This document shows positions 42,827 to 50,855 of a stretch of 64,000 bases of DNA, in pieces. This DNA comes from Bacteroidota bacterium (GTDB lineage: Bacteria > Bacteroidota > Bacteroidia > Cytophagales > Cyclobacteriaceae): the NCBI GenBank assembly GCA_016191555.1, contig JACPVX010000057.1:1-64000 (forward strand). Direction: 5' to 3'. Numbering within the stretch: the first letter of the stretch is position 1; each line of letters starts with the position of its first letter. The notes beneath the pieces are model-generated. The model worked only from the letters and a program-made list of their open reading frames with translations, was not told the origin of the DNA and made no database searches. The position numbers and the translations under genes are program-made.

Positions 42827-42965
42827 AAGCTACGTGCTGGCGTGGGCAAGGGATGGAGGCAAGCATTGGAGCCCGAAGTGGACTGTGCGATGGGTGGCGA
42901 CTGCCGACAGCCCGGTGGCGCTCAAAACGCATGGAATGCGTTTTGAGTAAGCCATGCCCCCAAGC
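42827..42965. repeat. GC-rich intergenic element, probable dispersed repeat
   Basis: This noncoding stretch is visibly richer in G and C than its surroundings. It contains the phrases GCGTGGGCAAGGGATGG, GAGCCCGAAGTGG and GACAGCCCGGTGGC, then a perfect hairpin, then GCCATGCCCCC. Similar phrases occur between genes in many Bacteroidota genomes as I remember them, with a variable hairpin between GGTGGC and GCCATGCCCC. A repeat within this window was not found. Confidence 0.45.
42921..42947. terminator. Perfect 12-bp hairpin in the GC-rich element
   Basis: CTCAAAACGCAT, a three-base GGA loop, then ATGCGTTTTGAG form a perfect stem. It lies 27-53 bases after the stop of the acyltransferase gene on the minus strand. 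There is no T-tract after it on either strand, so it may be the variable stem of the surrounding repeat rather than a dedicated terminator. Confidence 0.5.
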
Positions 42966-42973
42966 ATTTAATT

Positions 42974-44137
42974 TTATTTCTTTGTTTTTAAGCCGAACAG
43001 AAAGCGCATCACATTAAATGGGCGGATGATCCAAATATAAAAAGCGGTGCAACTGGCGGCTGTGAGAAAACAGATCATCCAATATTTGGCAGAGATACTC
43101 CAGTCCCATTGGCATACATAATACCCGATGGCAATGATGACTGACTGATGTAAAATATAAAATGGATAGAGACCTTCGTTGATCGGTGCGAGCCAGCGAC
43201 TGGGTTTGTTGAGGTAGTGCTGACCGAAGCCGATGATGGTGATGACGGTGAACCAACTGACAAAAATGGAGCTGACATCAAAAATGGTTTCGATGGTATC
43301 GATGTGAGCGGGCAATGCGATGAGTTCGCGGAAATGAAAATAGCAAGCGTAAAATGGAATGAGCGAAAAAAGTAGTGCGATGAGGAAATGCTTTCGGTTG
43401 TTACCGATGGCTTGCCATAGTGAAGGTATAGAGTAGCAGATACTGCCCATGAGAAAAAATGAAAAATAGTATACAAAGTACGCCCAGTCTTTTAGTAAGT
43501 CGTGTGTTTCTTCAGGGAAATACGGGCGCAAAATGATTTGACTGATAAGGATTAATATGGATGGAATGAATAACATTGCTGCGGGCGATGACAAAACCCT
43601 GTTACACTTTTGTCGGAAGTTTTCGGAATTGGGAGAGCGCAAGTATTTTAAGAATGGCAACGCTAGCATAGAATAGACGAGCAAGTATAGAATGAACCAG
43701 AGGTGATGCCAACTGAGGCTGCCGCCTTCAGGGTAAGGTTTGAATTGAAAAACGGTTTTATAAAAATCCCAATAGCTGGCGTATTGGCTGATGCGCTCGT
43801 AATAGATTTGAGGTGGCACAATGACGAGCATACCAAAGATGAGTGGCACGAGCAGGCGTTTGTAGCGGTCTTTGCGAAACTGGCTTGATGTGCGCGAGCC
43901 AAGGGCAATGAAGGTGCCCGCCCCGGAAATGAAGAGCAGCAACTGCATGCGGAAGTTGTGCGACCAGATCATCCAATATTGGAAGGTGGTGGTGAGCTCG
44001 TTGTTTTTTACGTGCCAACCCCAGTGGTTGAACCACATGCCGGTGTGGAAGAAAAGGAGAATGATGATGGCGATAACGCGCAGCCAGTCGAGGTCGTGCC
44101 TGCGTTCGGTGAGGGAAGTGGTTTCTGTGGCGATCAT
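42974..44137 (-). CDS. Acyltransferase-3 family membrane protein (OpgC-like)
   Basis: The 387-residue polytopic protein has about ten membrane helices. The N-terminus has RRHDLDWLRVIAIIILLFFHTGMWF, containing the conserved His in the first helix. WHHLWFILYLLVYSM and EGLYPFYILHQSVIIAIGY are further acyltransferase-3 signatures. Such proteins O-acylate glucans, lipids or envelope polysaccharides; the glucan-succinylating OpgC branch is the nearest in feel. It is preceded by a divergent small lipoprotein gene, and no biosynthetic gene cluster surrounds it. Confidence 0.88.
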   Translation of the reverse strand: MIATETTSLTERRHDLDWLRVIAIIILLFFHTGMWFNHWGWHVKNNELTTTFQYWMIWSHNFRMQLLLFISGAGTFIALGSRTSSQFRKDRYKRLLVPLIFGMLVIVPPQIYYERISQYASYWDFYKTVFQFKPYPEGGSLSWHHLWFILYLLVYSMLALPFLKYLRSPNSENFRQKCNRVLSSPAAMLFIPSILILISQIILRPYFPEETHDLLKDWAYFVYYFSFFLMGSICYSIPSLWQAIGNNRKHFLIALLFSLIPFYACYFHFRELIALPAHIDTIETIFDVSSIFVSWFTVITIIGFGQHYLNKPSRWLAPINEGLYPFYILHQSVIIAIGYYVCQWDWSISAKYWMICFLTAASCTAFYIWIIRPFNVMRFLFGLKTKK

Positions 44138-44292
44138 GTGTTTTTCTTTTGGGCAAAGAAACGGGACCCGAAGCGCTAAGTAAGGCTGTTTTTATAAGCG
44201 GGAAGGCCGATTTTATAAACTCGAACGAGGTTGGCGGCCTTTTTCCAACTTTCTCGGGTGGCGCTGTGTCCAAGGGATAGAAAATAAAAAAT

Positions 44293-44742
44293 ATGAAAAA
44301 TTTTATCATACTGATGGCGCTGGTGGCAGGGCTGGCGAGTTGCACGAAGGAGTCGCCTTTGAGCGAAACTTCGAAGGAGTTGACGGCTGATAGTCAGCAA
44401 AAGTGGGTGTTGGTAAAAATGACAGGCTCTTTTGGATTAGGATCTACCACGGGATCTGAGATGCAGTGGCAGGAGTATTATGTTTTTAATGATGACGGTA
44501 CGTTTTTGAAAAGCCGCGTTCAAGATAATAGCACAAAGACGGCATCCGGCACATATGCTTCTGTTACAGAGTCGGGCCAAACATTTCTCGAATTGACTTT
44601 TACTACCGGAAGTGAATTGATGGCGAGTTGTTATCCAAAAGAAAGACTATGGAAGAATTCGGTCGATGGGTTGCAAGGCACGTGGGGACATTGTGACGGA
44701 CCGACTTTAGAATATGTGCGAACAAATGTAGGGAGTAAATAA
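44293..44742 (+). CDS. Small lipoprotein, lipocalin-like
   Basis: The 149-residue product has a lipoprotein signal (VAGLASC, Cys17), then QKWVLVKMTGSFGLGSTTG, YYVFNDDGTFLKSRV and SGTYASVTESG, the strand pattern common in small Bacteroidota lipocalin-like or META-like lipoproteins. No active site is visible. Two Cys near the C-terminus (in MASCYPKER and WGHCDGP) could form a disulphide. It ends just before a hairpin shared with the convergent AraC gene. Confidence 0.75.
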   Translation: MKNFIILMALVAGLASCTKESPLSETSKELTADSQQKWVLVKMTGSFGLGSTTGSEMQWQEYYVFNDDGTFLKSRVQDNSTKTASGTYASVTESGQTFLELTFTTGSELMASCYPKERLWKNSVDGLQGTWGHCDGPTLEYVRTNVGSK

Positions 44743-44763
44743 ATAGATGTAGGAGTGTAGGGT

Positions 44764-44793
44764 GAGGGGGGCGTTAGCCCCTCTTTTGTTTTT
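44764..44793. terminator. Terminator between lipoprotein and AraC genes
   Basis: A G-rich arm (GGGGGC), a GTTA loop and GCCCC are followed on the plus strand by TCTTTTGTTTTT, a good intrinsic terminator for the lipoprotein gene. The stop codon of the convergent AraC-type gene lies inside the loop. Confidence 0.65.
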
Positions 44794-45916
44794 CGGAGGT
44801 GGCGCGCCACTCGCTGGGCGTCATGCCCACTAATTTTTTAAAAGCAGTATTGAAGGACGATTTAGAATTGTAGCCGACCTCTTCGGCAATTTCTTCTACT
44901 TTAATGTTGGCCTTTGTTACTAATAATACTTTGGCTTCTTCAATGCGATGTTCCGCCAGCATTTCGAAAAAACTTTTGCCGAGCCCATCGTTGATCGCCT
45001 GCGACACCTGATGCACCGATACGTTGAGTTGCTCCGCCAAATCGGGAAGTGTGAAGTTGGGCTGCAGGAATAATTTCTTTTCGCTCATCAGTGTTTTTAA
45101 CTTCGCTAAGATGAGAGCCTGGTCTTCGGCAGAGAGCGAAGAGCTTTTGTATTTAGTTGTTTCAGTGACTTGTGTTTGCTTAAAAAATCCAGATTGACGG
45201 ATCACCTGGAAACTGATCAGATAAATGGGAATAGTGGTGTATGCGGCAAACAGGTGGTCACCCATGTCATCGCGATTAAAAATTTTGACAACGAAAATCA
45301 TCACTACTACGATGCTCACCTGCAACATAGCCGAGCGTACTTTTTGCAGAGCCGGCACATCGGTAGTGAAAAACGAGACCTGTTTTTTCTTAAATGTCTG
45401 TACGGCTAGTAGTAACCCCAACACAACATAAATAGATAGGTGCGCCAGAATAATTTCGGAATGATACGGTGGATTAAAAAAATCAGGTGTATCATCAATA
45501 AATGACAGACCGGGAGGGTGATAAGAACCTATCCAGGCATTGAACTTCACATCATTTCCCTGAATCAAAAAAGGAATTTGTAGAATCAGCCAAATTAAAG
45601 CGGGCACCCAATGAAGGTACCACCGCTTCGGTAGTTGGCCACGGATCAAATGAAATGTCATCAGATAAAAAGCAGGGCCAATAACAAATGACAGTGACTC
45701 TGAAAAATCAACCAGCCACAATACATTGATGATGGCACCTGTGTAGCACAGTAGAATTTCAAAACTGCAAGCTGCCATGCTGAGAATCATCACACCTTGA
45801 AAAAAATTGGTGTTGAAGTTTCGGCTTTTCCAGGAGAAAAAGAACAAGCACAAAAAAGCTGCCTGCACAATTCCTAAGAAAATGAAGATGCTGAACAGGT
45901 CAATTTTGTAGGCCAT
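44774..45916 (-). CDS. Membrane-anchored AraC-family transcriptional regulator
   Basis: The 380-residue protein has about seven membrane helices (residues 8-245) and a C-terminal AraC double helix-turn-helix (about 275-375) with LPDLAEQLNVSVHQVSQAIND and IKVEEIAEEVGYNSKSSFNTAFKKLVGMTPSEWR. This one-piece membrane sensor/regulator layout is common in Bacteroidota. It is divergent from a GNAT gene 38 bases away, and a palindrome lies in that gap, so it may regulate that gene and itself. Confidence 0.92.
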   Translation of the reverse strand: MAYKIDLFSIFIFLGIVQAAFLCLFFFSWKSRNFNTNFFQGVMILSMAACSFEILLCYTGAIINVLWLVDFSESLSFVIGPAFYLMTFHLIRGQLPKRWYLHWVPALIWLILQIPFLIQGNDVKFNAWIGSYHPPGLSFIDDTPDFFNPPYHSEIILAHLSIYVVLGLLLAVQTFKKKQVSFFTTDVPALQKVRSAMLQVSIVVVMIFVVKIFNRDDMGDHLFAAYTTIPIYLISFQVIRQSGFFKQTQVTETTKYKSSSLSAEDQALILAKLKTLMSEKKLFLQPNFTLPDLAEQLNVSVHQVSQAINDGLGKSFFEMLAEHRIEEAKVLLVTKANIKVEEIAEEVGYNSKSSFNTAFKKLVGMTPSEWRATSEKQKRG

Positions 45917-45923
45917 ATATTTG
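45916..45923 (+). promoter_or_regulatory. -7 box candidate for the GNAT gene (first copy)
   Basis: TATATTTG exactly matches TAnnTTTG, 31 bases before the GNAT start codon. A second identical copy occurs at 45942-45949, five bases before the ATG. Confidence 0.4.
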
Positions 45924-45938
45924 CGAGAGCACGCAAAT
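45919..45938. promoter_or_regulatory. Palindrome between divergent AraC and GNAT genes
   Basis: The perfect inverted repeat ATTTGCG-N6-CGCAAAT occupies the middle of the 38-bp divergent gap and overlaps the first TATATTTG box. Its placement suits an operator for the adjacent AraC-type regulator or another repressor. Confidence 0.45.
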
Positions 45939-45954
45939 TAATATATTTGAACCT

Positions 45955-46470
45955 ATGTCGTTGCAAATTTCTACTGCTACTGTGGCCGATGCAGCCGCAC
46001 TGAATCAATTGGTAAACTCGGCCTATCGGGGTGAAAGTTCTAAAAAAGGATGGACAACCGAAGCGGATTTGTTGGATGGTACGCGCATTGATGAAGAAGC
46101 CCTGCGCGATCTGATTCAAAAAACGGATACTACAGTTTTGTTGTGTAAAGAAGAACAAGAGCTATTAGGTTGTGTAGAGTTACGGCAGGATGGCGATAAA
46201 ATTTATCTTGGGATGCTTTCGGTAAAACCGGACACACAAGGAAAAGGAATTGGCAAGAAACTTTTAGCGGAAGCTGAAGTGCATGCGCGTGGCAAACGGT
46301 GTTCAAAAATTTACATGACTGTGATTTCGGTGCGCCAGGAGTTAATTGATTGGTATGCGCGGCACGGCTACCGGCTGACAGGTGAGCGAAAACCGTTTAT
46401 CGTTCCAGATACGCGCTGGGGTATTCCGAAGCAATCATTGGAATTTGTTGTGTTGGAGAAACCACTTTAG
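45955..46470 (+). CDS. GNAT family N-acetyltransferase
   Basis: This 171-residue single-domain GNAT has the acetyl-CoA loop KPDTQGKGIGKKLLAEAE, the preceding strand IYLGMLSV and the C-terminal WYARHGYRLTGERKPFI. The substrate is not evident. It is divergent from the membrane AraC regulator and six bases upstream of mtgA, with which it may be co-transcribed. Confidence 0.9.
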   Translation: MSLQISTATVADAAALNQLVNSAYRGESSKKGWTTEADLLDGTRIDEEALRDLIQKTDTTVLLCKEEQELLGCVELRQDGDKIYLGMLSVKPDTQGKGIGKKLLAEAEVHARGKRCSKIYMTVISVRQELIDWYARHGYRLTGERKPFIVPDTRWGIPKQSLEFVVLEKPL

Positions 46471-46476
46471 TATCCA

Positions 46477-47175
46477 ATGGCTTTGTCACCCCGCATCAAA
46501 AAGATTCTCCGTAAAATCAGAAACCTCTTTCTGATTTTGTTTGTACTTCAATTCGTTTACATCATCGTATTGAAGTGGGTCGATCCTCCTGTTACGCTTA
46601 CTCAATTAGGTAGCTGGTTTCAAGGCTACGGATTAAAGCGTGACTATGTTGACAGAAAAGAAATGTCTAGTTATGCGGGTCTAGCTGTGATGGCATCGGA
46701 AGATCAGTTGTTCCCCGAGCACAATGGCTTTGATTGGAAGAGCATCGAGAAGGCCATGAAAAATAACCAGAAGAAGCACAAGCGAGTACGCGGAGCTTCT
46801 ACGATTAGTCAGCAAGTAGCGAAGAATGTCTTTTTATGGCAAGGACGCAGTTGGTTGCGCAAAGGATTAGAAGTGTATTTCACGTTTATGATTGAATTGC
46901 TCTGGGGAAAGGAACGTATTTTGGAAGTTTATCTCAATGTTGCGGAAATGGGCAAAGGAGTTTTTGGAATAGAAGCGGCCAGCCGATATTATTATAAAAA
47001 GCCTGCTAAGAAATTAACAAGACAGGAAGCAGCGCAAATAGCCGCCATTCTACCAAACCCAAAAAAATACCTCATCAAGCCGTTGTCATCGTATGTGCAG
47101 CGCAGATCGTATTGGATCATGGGGCAAATGAATAATCTCGAATCCGATCCGGACATACAAGCGGTGCTTCAGTAG
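46477..47175 (+). CDS. mtgA: Monofunctional peptidoglycan glycosyltransferase
   Basis: The 232-residue GT51 enzyme has one N-terminal membrane helix (about residues 15-34). The catalytic Glu75 lies in MASEDQLFPEHNGFD. The family motif RGASTISQQVAKNVFLW and the segment LEVYLNVAEMGKGVFGIEAA are intact. It polymerises lipid II into glycan strands without a transpeptidase domain. It follows a GNAT gene by six bases and precedes an acyltransferase gene. Confidence 0.95.
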   Translation: MALSPRIKKILRKIRNLFLILFVLQFVYIIVLKWVDPPVTLTQLGSWFQGYGLKRDYVDRKEMSSYAGLAVMASEDQLFPEHNGFDWKSIEKAMKNNQKKHKRVRGASTISQQVAKNVFLWQGRSWLRKGLEVYFTFMIELLWGKERILEVYLNVAEMGKGVFGIEAASRYYYKKPAKKLTRQEAAQIAAILPNPKKYLIKPLSSYVQRRSYWIMGQMNNLESDPDIQAVLQ

Positions 47176-47185
47176 TTTGAAAGCT

Positions 47186-48280
47186 ATGACCCAACCAAAG
47201 GAGCGTGTTTATTTTGAAAACCTAGATGCGCTCCGAGTACTAGCCGCTTTGGCTGTGATGGGCGAGCACATCACGCGCAATTTTTATTTTCCGGACGACC
47301 CTATCAAGAAATGTTTTATCATCGCCATCTCGTTGGATGGCAGTGGAGGGGAATGGGGCGTTACTTTCTTTTTTGTGCTCAGTGGTTTCTTGATTACGCA
47401 CCTGCTGCTAAAGGAAGTCAAACAGAATGGATCAATACATCTCGCTACTTTTTATGCAAGGCGTACCTTACGAATTTGGCCATTGTACTTTGTGGTACTT
47501 ATTCTTGGTTTTATCTTCCATCCTTTCTTCGATGCCTCGTTGATGGAAAAGGCTAGTCCACTATTGTATTCAACGTTCTTAGCTAATTTTGACAATATCT
47601 ATGGAGCATGGCCACAAAGTGGAATCTTAGGTGTGCAATGGAGCGTGGCGATAGAAGAACAGTTTTATTTGTTGTGGCCGGTGGTAATTATTCTTTTAAT
47701 CCGACATCAAAAGATTTTTCTGACGGTAGTGAGTTTACTCATTTTCATTTCGATCCTATTTCGTTTGAATGGAGGTCACCGCTATCACACGATATCCGCC
47801 ATAGCACCTTTAATGATGGGTGCAGCGTTGGCATACATAGCAATTAATAAAAAAGACTGGCTCGATCGTTTGGTTGTTTTTCTTTCTCGCAAGCGAGTCG
47901 TTTGGTTGTATGTTAGCTTTTTTCTGCTGATCGTATTGAACTATCGACTCTCTAGTTATTTTCATTGGAGCGATCGCGTTGCCATTATCGGATTTCCTAT
48001 CATGGCAGTAGTTGTTCTGATCGAGCAGACATTTTCACCAAACCCATGTTTTCAACTTGGTAAATCAAAGTTGCTTTCACAGTTGGGTAAAATGAGCTAT
48101 GGAATTTATTTGTTACACATGGTAGCCATCATTTTATCTGAATATGTCTATCACCATTATGCGCTTTCTTTTTGGGCAGCGATGTGTTTGATCGTACTGC
48201 TCACAGGCAGCTTGGTGGTTTTAAGTTATTACCTACTTGAAAAACCAATTTTGAAGTGGCGCCCACAACGAAAGACATAG
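47186..48280 (+). CDS. Acyltransferase-3 family membrane protein (OafA-like)
   Basis: The 364-residue polytopic protein begins YFENLDALRVLAALAVMGEHI, the usual family N-terminus. YARRTLRIWPLYFVVLIL and GVQWSVAIEEQFYLLWPV, with the conserved Arg and Glu-Glu-Gln motifs of the OafA/NodX branch, follow. It probably acylates a cell-envelope sugar. I prefer the ATG at 47186 over a TTG three codons upstream. It lies ten bases after mtgA, so a role in peptidoglycan or other envelope-sugar modification is possible but is inference. Confidence 0.9.
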   Translation: MTQPKERVYFENLDALRVLAALAVMGEHITRNFYFPDDPIKKCFIIAISLDGSGGEWGVTFFFVLSGFLITHLLLKEVKQNGSIHLATFYARRTLRIWPLYFVVLILGFIFHPFFDASLMEKASPLLYSTFLANFDNIYGAWPQSGILGVQWSVAIEEQFYLLWPVVIILLIRHQKIFLTVVSLLIFISILFRLNGGHRYHTISAIAPLMMGAALAYIAINKKDWLDRLVVFLSRKRVVWLYVSFFLLIVLNYRLSSYFHWSDRVAIIGFPIMAVVVLIEQTFSPNPCFQLGKSKLLSQLGKMSYGIYLLHMVAIILSEYVYHHYALSFWAAMCLIVLLTGSLVVLSYYLLEKPILKWRPQRKT

Positions 48281-48298
48281 AATTAGCGTAGTAAGTCG

Positions 48299-48306
48299 TA
48301 TTTTTG
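48299..48306 (+). promoter_or_regulatory. -7 box of the solute-binding sensor gene
   Basis: TATTTTTG matches TAnnTTTG exactly, 11 bases before the start codon at 48318, so the mRNA leader would be only a few bases long. No TTG at the expected upstream distance is evident. Confidence 0.45.
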
Positions 48307-48317
48307 CTTTTTATTGT

Positions 48318-49685
48318 ATGCGAGTTATCCTGCTTTTTGTCTTTATTTTATTGTCGAGCACCTGTTTATTCCCCCAAACAAACGGTAGCAGTTGGAAGGA
48401 GGTAAAAACACGAAAACAGGGGTCGGTTAAATTATATTGGTTTCAAAACAGCCCGTATGGCTACACTGACGAAGCTAAACGCCTGCGCGGAATGGAAGTG
48501 GAGATCATGGAGGGTTTCAAGCGCAACCTTCAAAAAAAATATCAAATTGAACTTACGTATAAGTGGATTCAGGAAGGCACTTTCAACGAGGTGTTGAATC
48601 GAGTTCAGAATGATTCGCAGACTGGTGTATTTGGATTGGCCGGTTTTTCGATTACAGAAGAGCGAAGAAAGCTGATGAAATTTTCACCTTCCTATATGGC
48701 CGATATTGCCGTGTTGGTTTCTACCAATGATATTCCCATAGCACGTTCCAAACAAGAATTGTTAAAGTACATGGAAGGCGCTACGGCTCTCACCGCTAAA
48801 GGCACTGTGTTGGAAAAGGAATTGAACGAAATCAGAGAAACAAATCAAGTCAATTTTACAATTGAGCATACGGGCGCCAGCATGGAGTTGATACACATGC
48901 TCGCTATGAGCAAGAAAAGTTTCGGCTATTTGAGTTTGCCGGTGTATTTGCTTAGTCTGGATAAGGGTTTCACCAAGTTAAACCGGCAAAATTATTTTAC
49001 CATGCGCTACGAAGGGCGAGGCATTGGTTTGCCCATGAGCAGTGATTGGGACGAGCCCTTAAATGAATATTTTGACAGCGAAGATTTTATTACCGACAGC
49101 GAATCCATTATTGCCAGTTATGTTAACATGGATTTGTATCGATTTATTGAAACTTTCAATCCGCAAAACGAAGTAGGCCTGCTCAACAAAGAGAAAGATA
49201 TTCAGCAAGTACAACTCCGATTGCAACAGTTGGAATTGCGCGATAAAACACAAAAGCAACTTTACTTAATTATAACCATTACACTCGTTTCTATCCTTCT
49301 GATCATTATTGTTGTTTTGTTTCGAAGACAAGCAAGCAGTCATCGGTTATTGAAAGAGCAGAAAGCTGAAATCGAAGCGCAGTCGGATCAGATCATTGCC
49401 ATCAATAGTAATCTGGAGGCCACCATTCAGGAGCGTACACGCGAATTGGCGAATAAAAATAAAGCACTGGAGGAATACGCGTTCATCACTGCGCATAAAT
49501 TGAGAGCGCCACTGGCCAACATTTTGGGATTGGTATCCATGATCGATAAAACGAAACTGCGCGAAGAGGAAAAAGAGGTGGTGTCGAACTTAAAGGATTC
49601 GGCACAAAAGCTGGATGAAATTATTCATTCGGTGATGAATGCCATTGATCAACCCATCGATCCACCGCCTCAGTCACAAAAGTAA
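48318..49685 (+). CDS. Solute-binding-domain sensor with HisKA helix but no ATPase domain
   Basis: A signal peptide precedes a periplasmic family-3 solute-binding domain (about residues 25-285, with TGVFGLAGFSITEERRKLMKF). One membrane helix (about 314-336), a coiled coil (about 340-380) and a HisKA dimerisation region follow, with His393 in FITAHKLRAPLANILG. The protein ends 62 residues after the His, in a Pro-rich tail, with no GHKL ATPase domain and none encoded downstream. It may be phosphorylated in trans by another kinase, or act as a decoy or structural sensor. No frameshift was seen near the end. Confidence 0.88.
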   Translation: MRVILLFVFILLSSTCLFPQTNGSSWKEVKTRKQGSVKLYWFQNSPYGYTDEAKRLRGMEVEIMEGFKRNLQKKYQIELTYKWIQEGTFNEVLNRVQNDSQTGVFGLAGFSITEERRKLMKFSPSYMADIAVLVSTNDIPIARSKQELLKYMEGATALTAKGTVLEKELNEIRETNQVNFTIEHTGASMELIHMLAMSKKSFGYLSLPVYLLSLDKGFTKLNRQNYFTMRYEGRGIGLPMSSDWDEPLNEYFDSEDFITDSESIIASYVNMDLYRFIETFNPQNEVGLLNKEKDIQQVQLRLQQLELRDKTQKQLYLIITITLVSILLIIIVVLFRRQASSHRLLKEQKAEIEAQSDQIIAINSNLEATIQERTRELANKNKALEEYAFITAHKLRAPLANILGLVSMIDKTKLREEEKEVVSNLKDSAQKLDEIIHSVMNAIDQPIDPPPQSQK

Positions 49686-49744
49686 ATTTCTGATTGCTCT
49701 TATCATTTCTTTGAGGTAGGTTGTAAATTCGAAATCATGATAAG

Positions 49745-50248
49745 ATGAGCGAAATCAAACGACTACTCTGCGATTATGCTACCTACAATGAATGGGCGAA
49801 TACAAAATGGATCGACTTTGCGCGAAGGCAATCAGATGCAAGGCTTCATCAGTCAGTTGCCTCTAGCTTCCCTAGTCTAATTGGTACCCTGCATCACATT
49901 CTGGTGGCACAAGAGTTTTGGTATTCTATTATTGCTCAAAAAATTCCGACCATATACCGTGGCGAAAACGATTCATTTGAAAAGGCGGAGGTATTGCAAG
50001 CGCTAGCTGAAAATTCGCATAAACTAAAAGAGAAAGTAATTGAATTGTCAGATGAAGAAATTCAATCTAAGTTAGAAACGCCTTGGCGAAGTGAGCCAAT
50101 ACCGTTGATTGATGTCATTCAGCATTGCATTAATCACAACACCTATCATCGCGGGCAGTGCGCAACCATTTGCCGGCAGTTGGGTTACACTGATTTATTC
50201 AATGTGGATTATTATGAATATCTGAAAGTACGGAGTATGAAATCTTGA
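49745..50248 (+). CDS. DinB-family metal-dependent protein
   Basis: This 167-residue four-helix bundle of the DinB/YfiT superfamily has a metal-binding His triad: one His in GTLHHILVAQEFW and two in HCINHNTYHRGQCATI. YNEWANTKWIDF is the typical first helix. Members include thiol-dependent S-transferases; the substrate here is unknown. It is followed after four bases by a frameshifted membrane-protein gene. Confidence 0.9.
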   Translation: MSEIKRLLCDYATYNEWANTKWIDFARRQSDARLHQSVASSFPSLIGTLHHILVAQEFWYSIIAQKIPTIYRGENDSFEKAEVLQALAENSHKLKEKVIELSDEEIQSKLETPWRSEPIPLIDVIQHCINHNTYHRGQCATICRQLGYTDLFNVDYYEYLKVRSMKS

Positions 50249-50252
50249 ATCT

Positions 50253-50847
50253 ATGAAATCATCTGTTTGGCGCGTAAAGACCATTGTGCGCATAAGTTTT
50301 TTAGTGGCGGCTCTTACACTGATCAGAGTTTATTTCTGGGGGTTGGGGCAGCATCGCACGTTTTTTGAGAACTCGATGATTTCGATCACGATTCTTTCGG
50401 TGGTATTTTTTCTTTTCATTTCTATTGGGTTGTATCGTGGGATAAATGTGGTTCACGAAACTCATGATGAAAAAGTATCACCTACTTCTAGCTTGAATTC
50501 GATTCATACTACATCTGACCTTGCTACTAGCTTTGATGCACCGGATATTCATATTGATGGTGATGATCTTGGCAGTATTCTAGTGTCTATTTTGCTGTGG
50601 ATTGGCTGGGCCATTTTAGTTGTGGTGGCCGTTTGGTTTTTTAGTGAGGTGATTCTGGGTAGCAATCAGTTCATTTGCCGCTATGCTGTACTGGATTTTC
50701 TTTCGAGCTCTACGGCTTATATTCAAAAACTCCAACCAATGCCGCGGCAATATCTGGGAGAGCGCAAGGAATGGTGCCGTTTACACCGTACTGTACAATT
50801 TCTGGATCTACGGATTCTTTTTCTTTTTGGAATTCCTACATCGTTAA
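50253..50847 (+). pseudogene. Membrane protein gene broken by a one-base frameshift
   Basis: The first 135 codons encode two N-terminal helices, an acidic linker (THDEKVSPTSSLNSIHTTSD) and a third helix, ending WFFSEVIL at 50657. In this frame the next residues are an implausible mix of Arg and Cys. Dropping one G from GGG at 50657-50659 continues as VAISSFAAMLYWIFFRALRL and then NSNQCRGN, VLYNFWIYG and a stop at 50845-50847. That gives a coherent 197-residue membrane protein. Removal of one base restores all of it, so this is a recent inactivation, a sequencing error, or less likely a programmed shift. The unrepaired frame stops at 50894 (213 residues). Confidence 0.72.
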
Positions 50848-50855
50848 ATGTGTAT

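Noticed and set aside
42738-42950. 70-codon plus-strand frame through the GC-rich element
   Set aside because: It starts in the noncoding gap, runs through the hairpin and has no protein-like character; it reflects the repeat composition.
43075-44345. Overlapping open frames on both strands over the acyltransferase gene
   Set aside because: The acyltransferase frame has clear family motifs and helices; the alternative frames are arginine- or serine-rich with no recognisable content.
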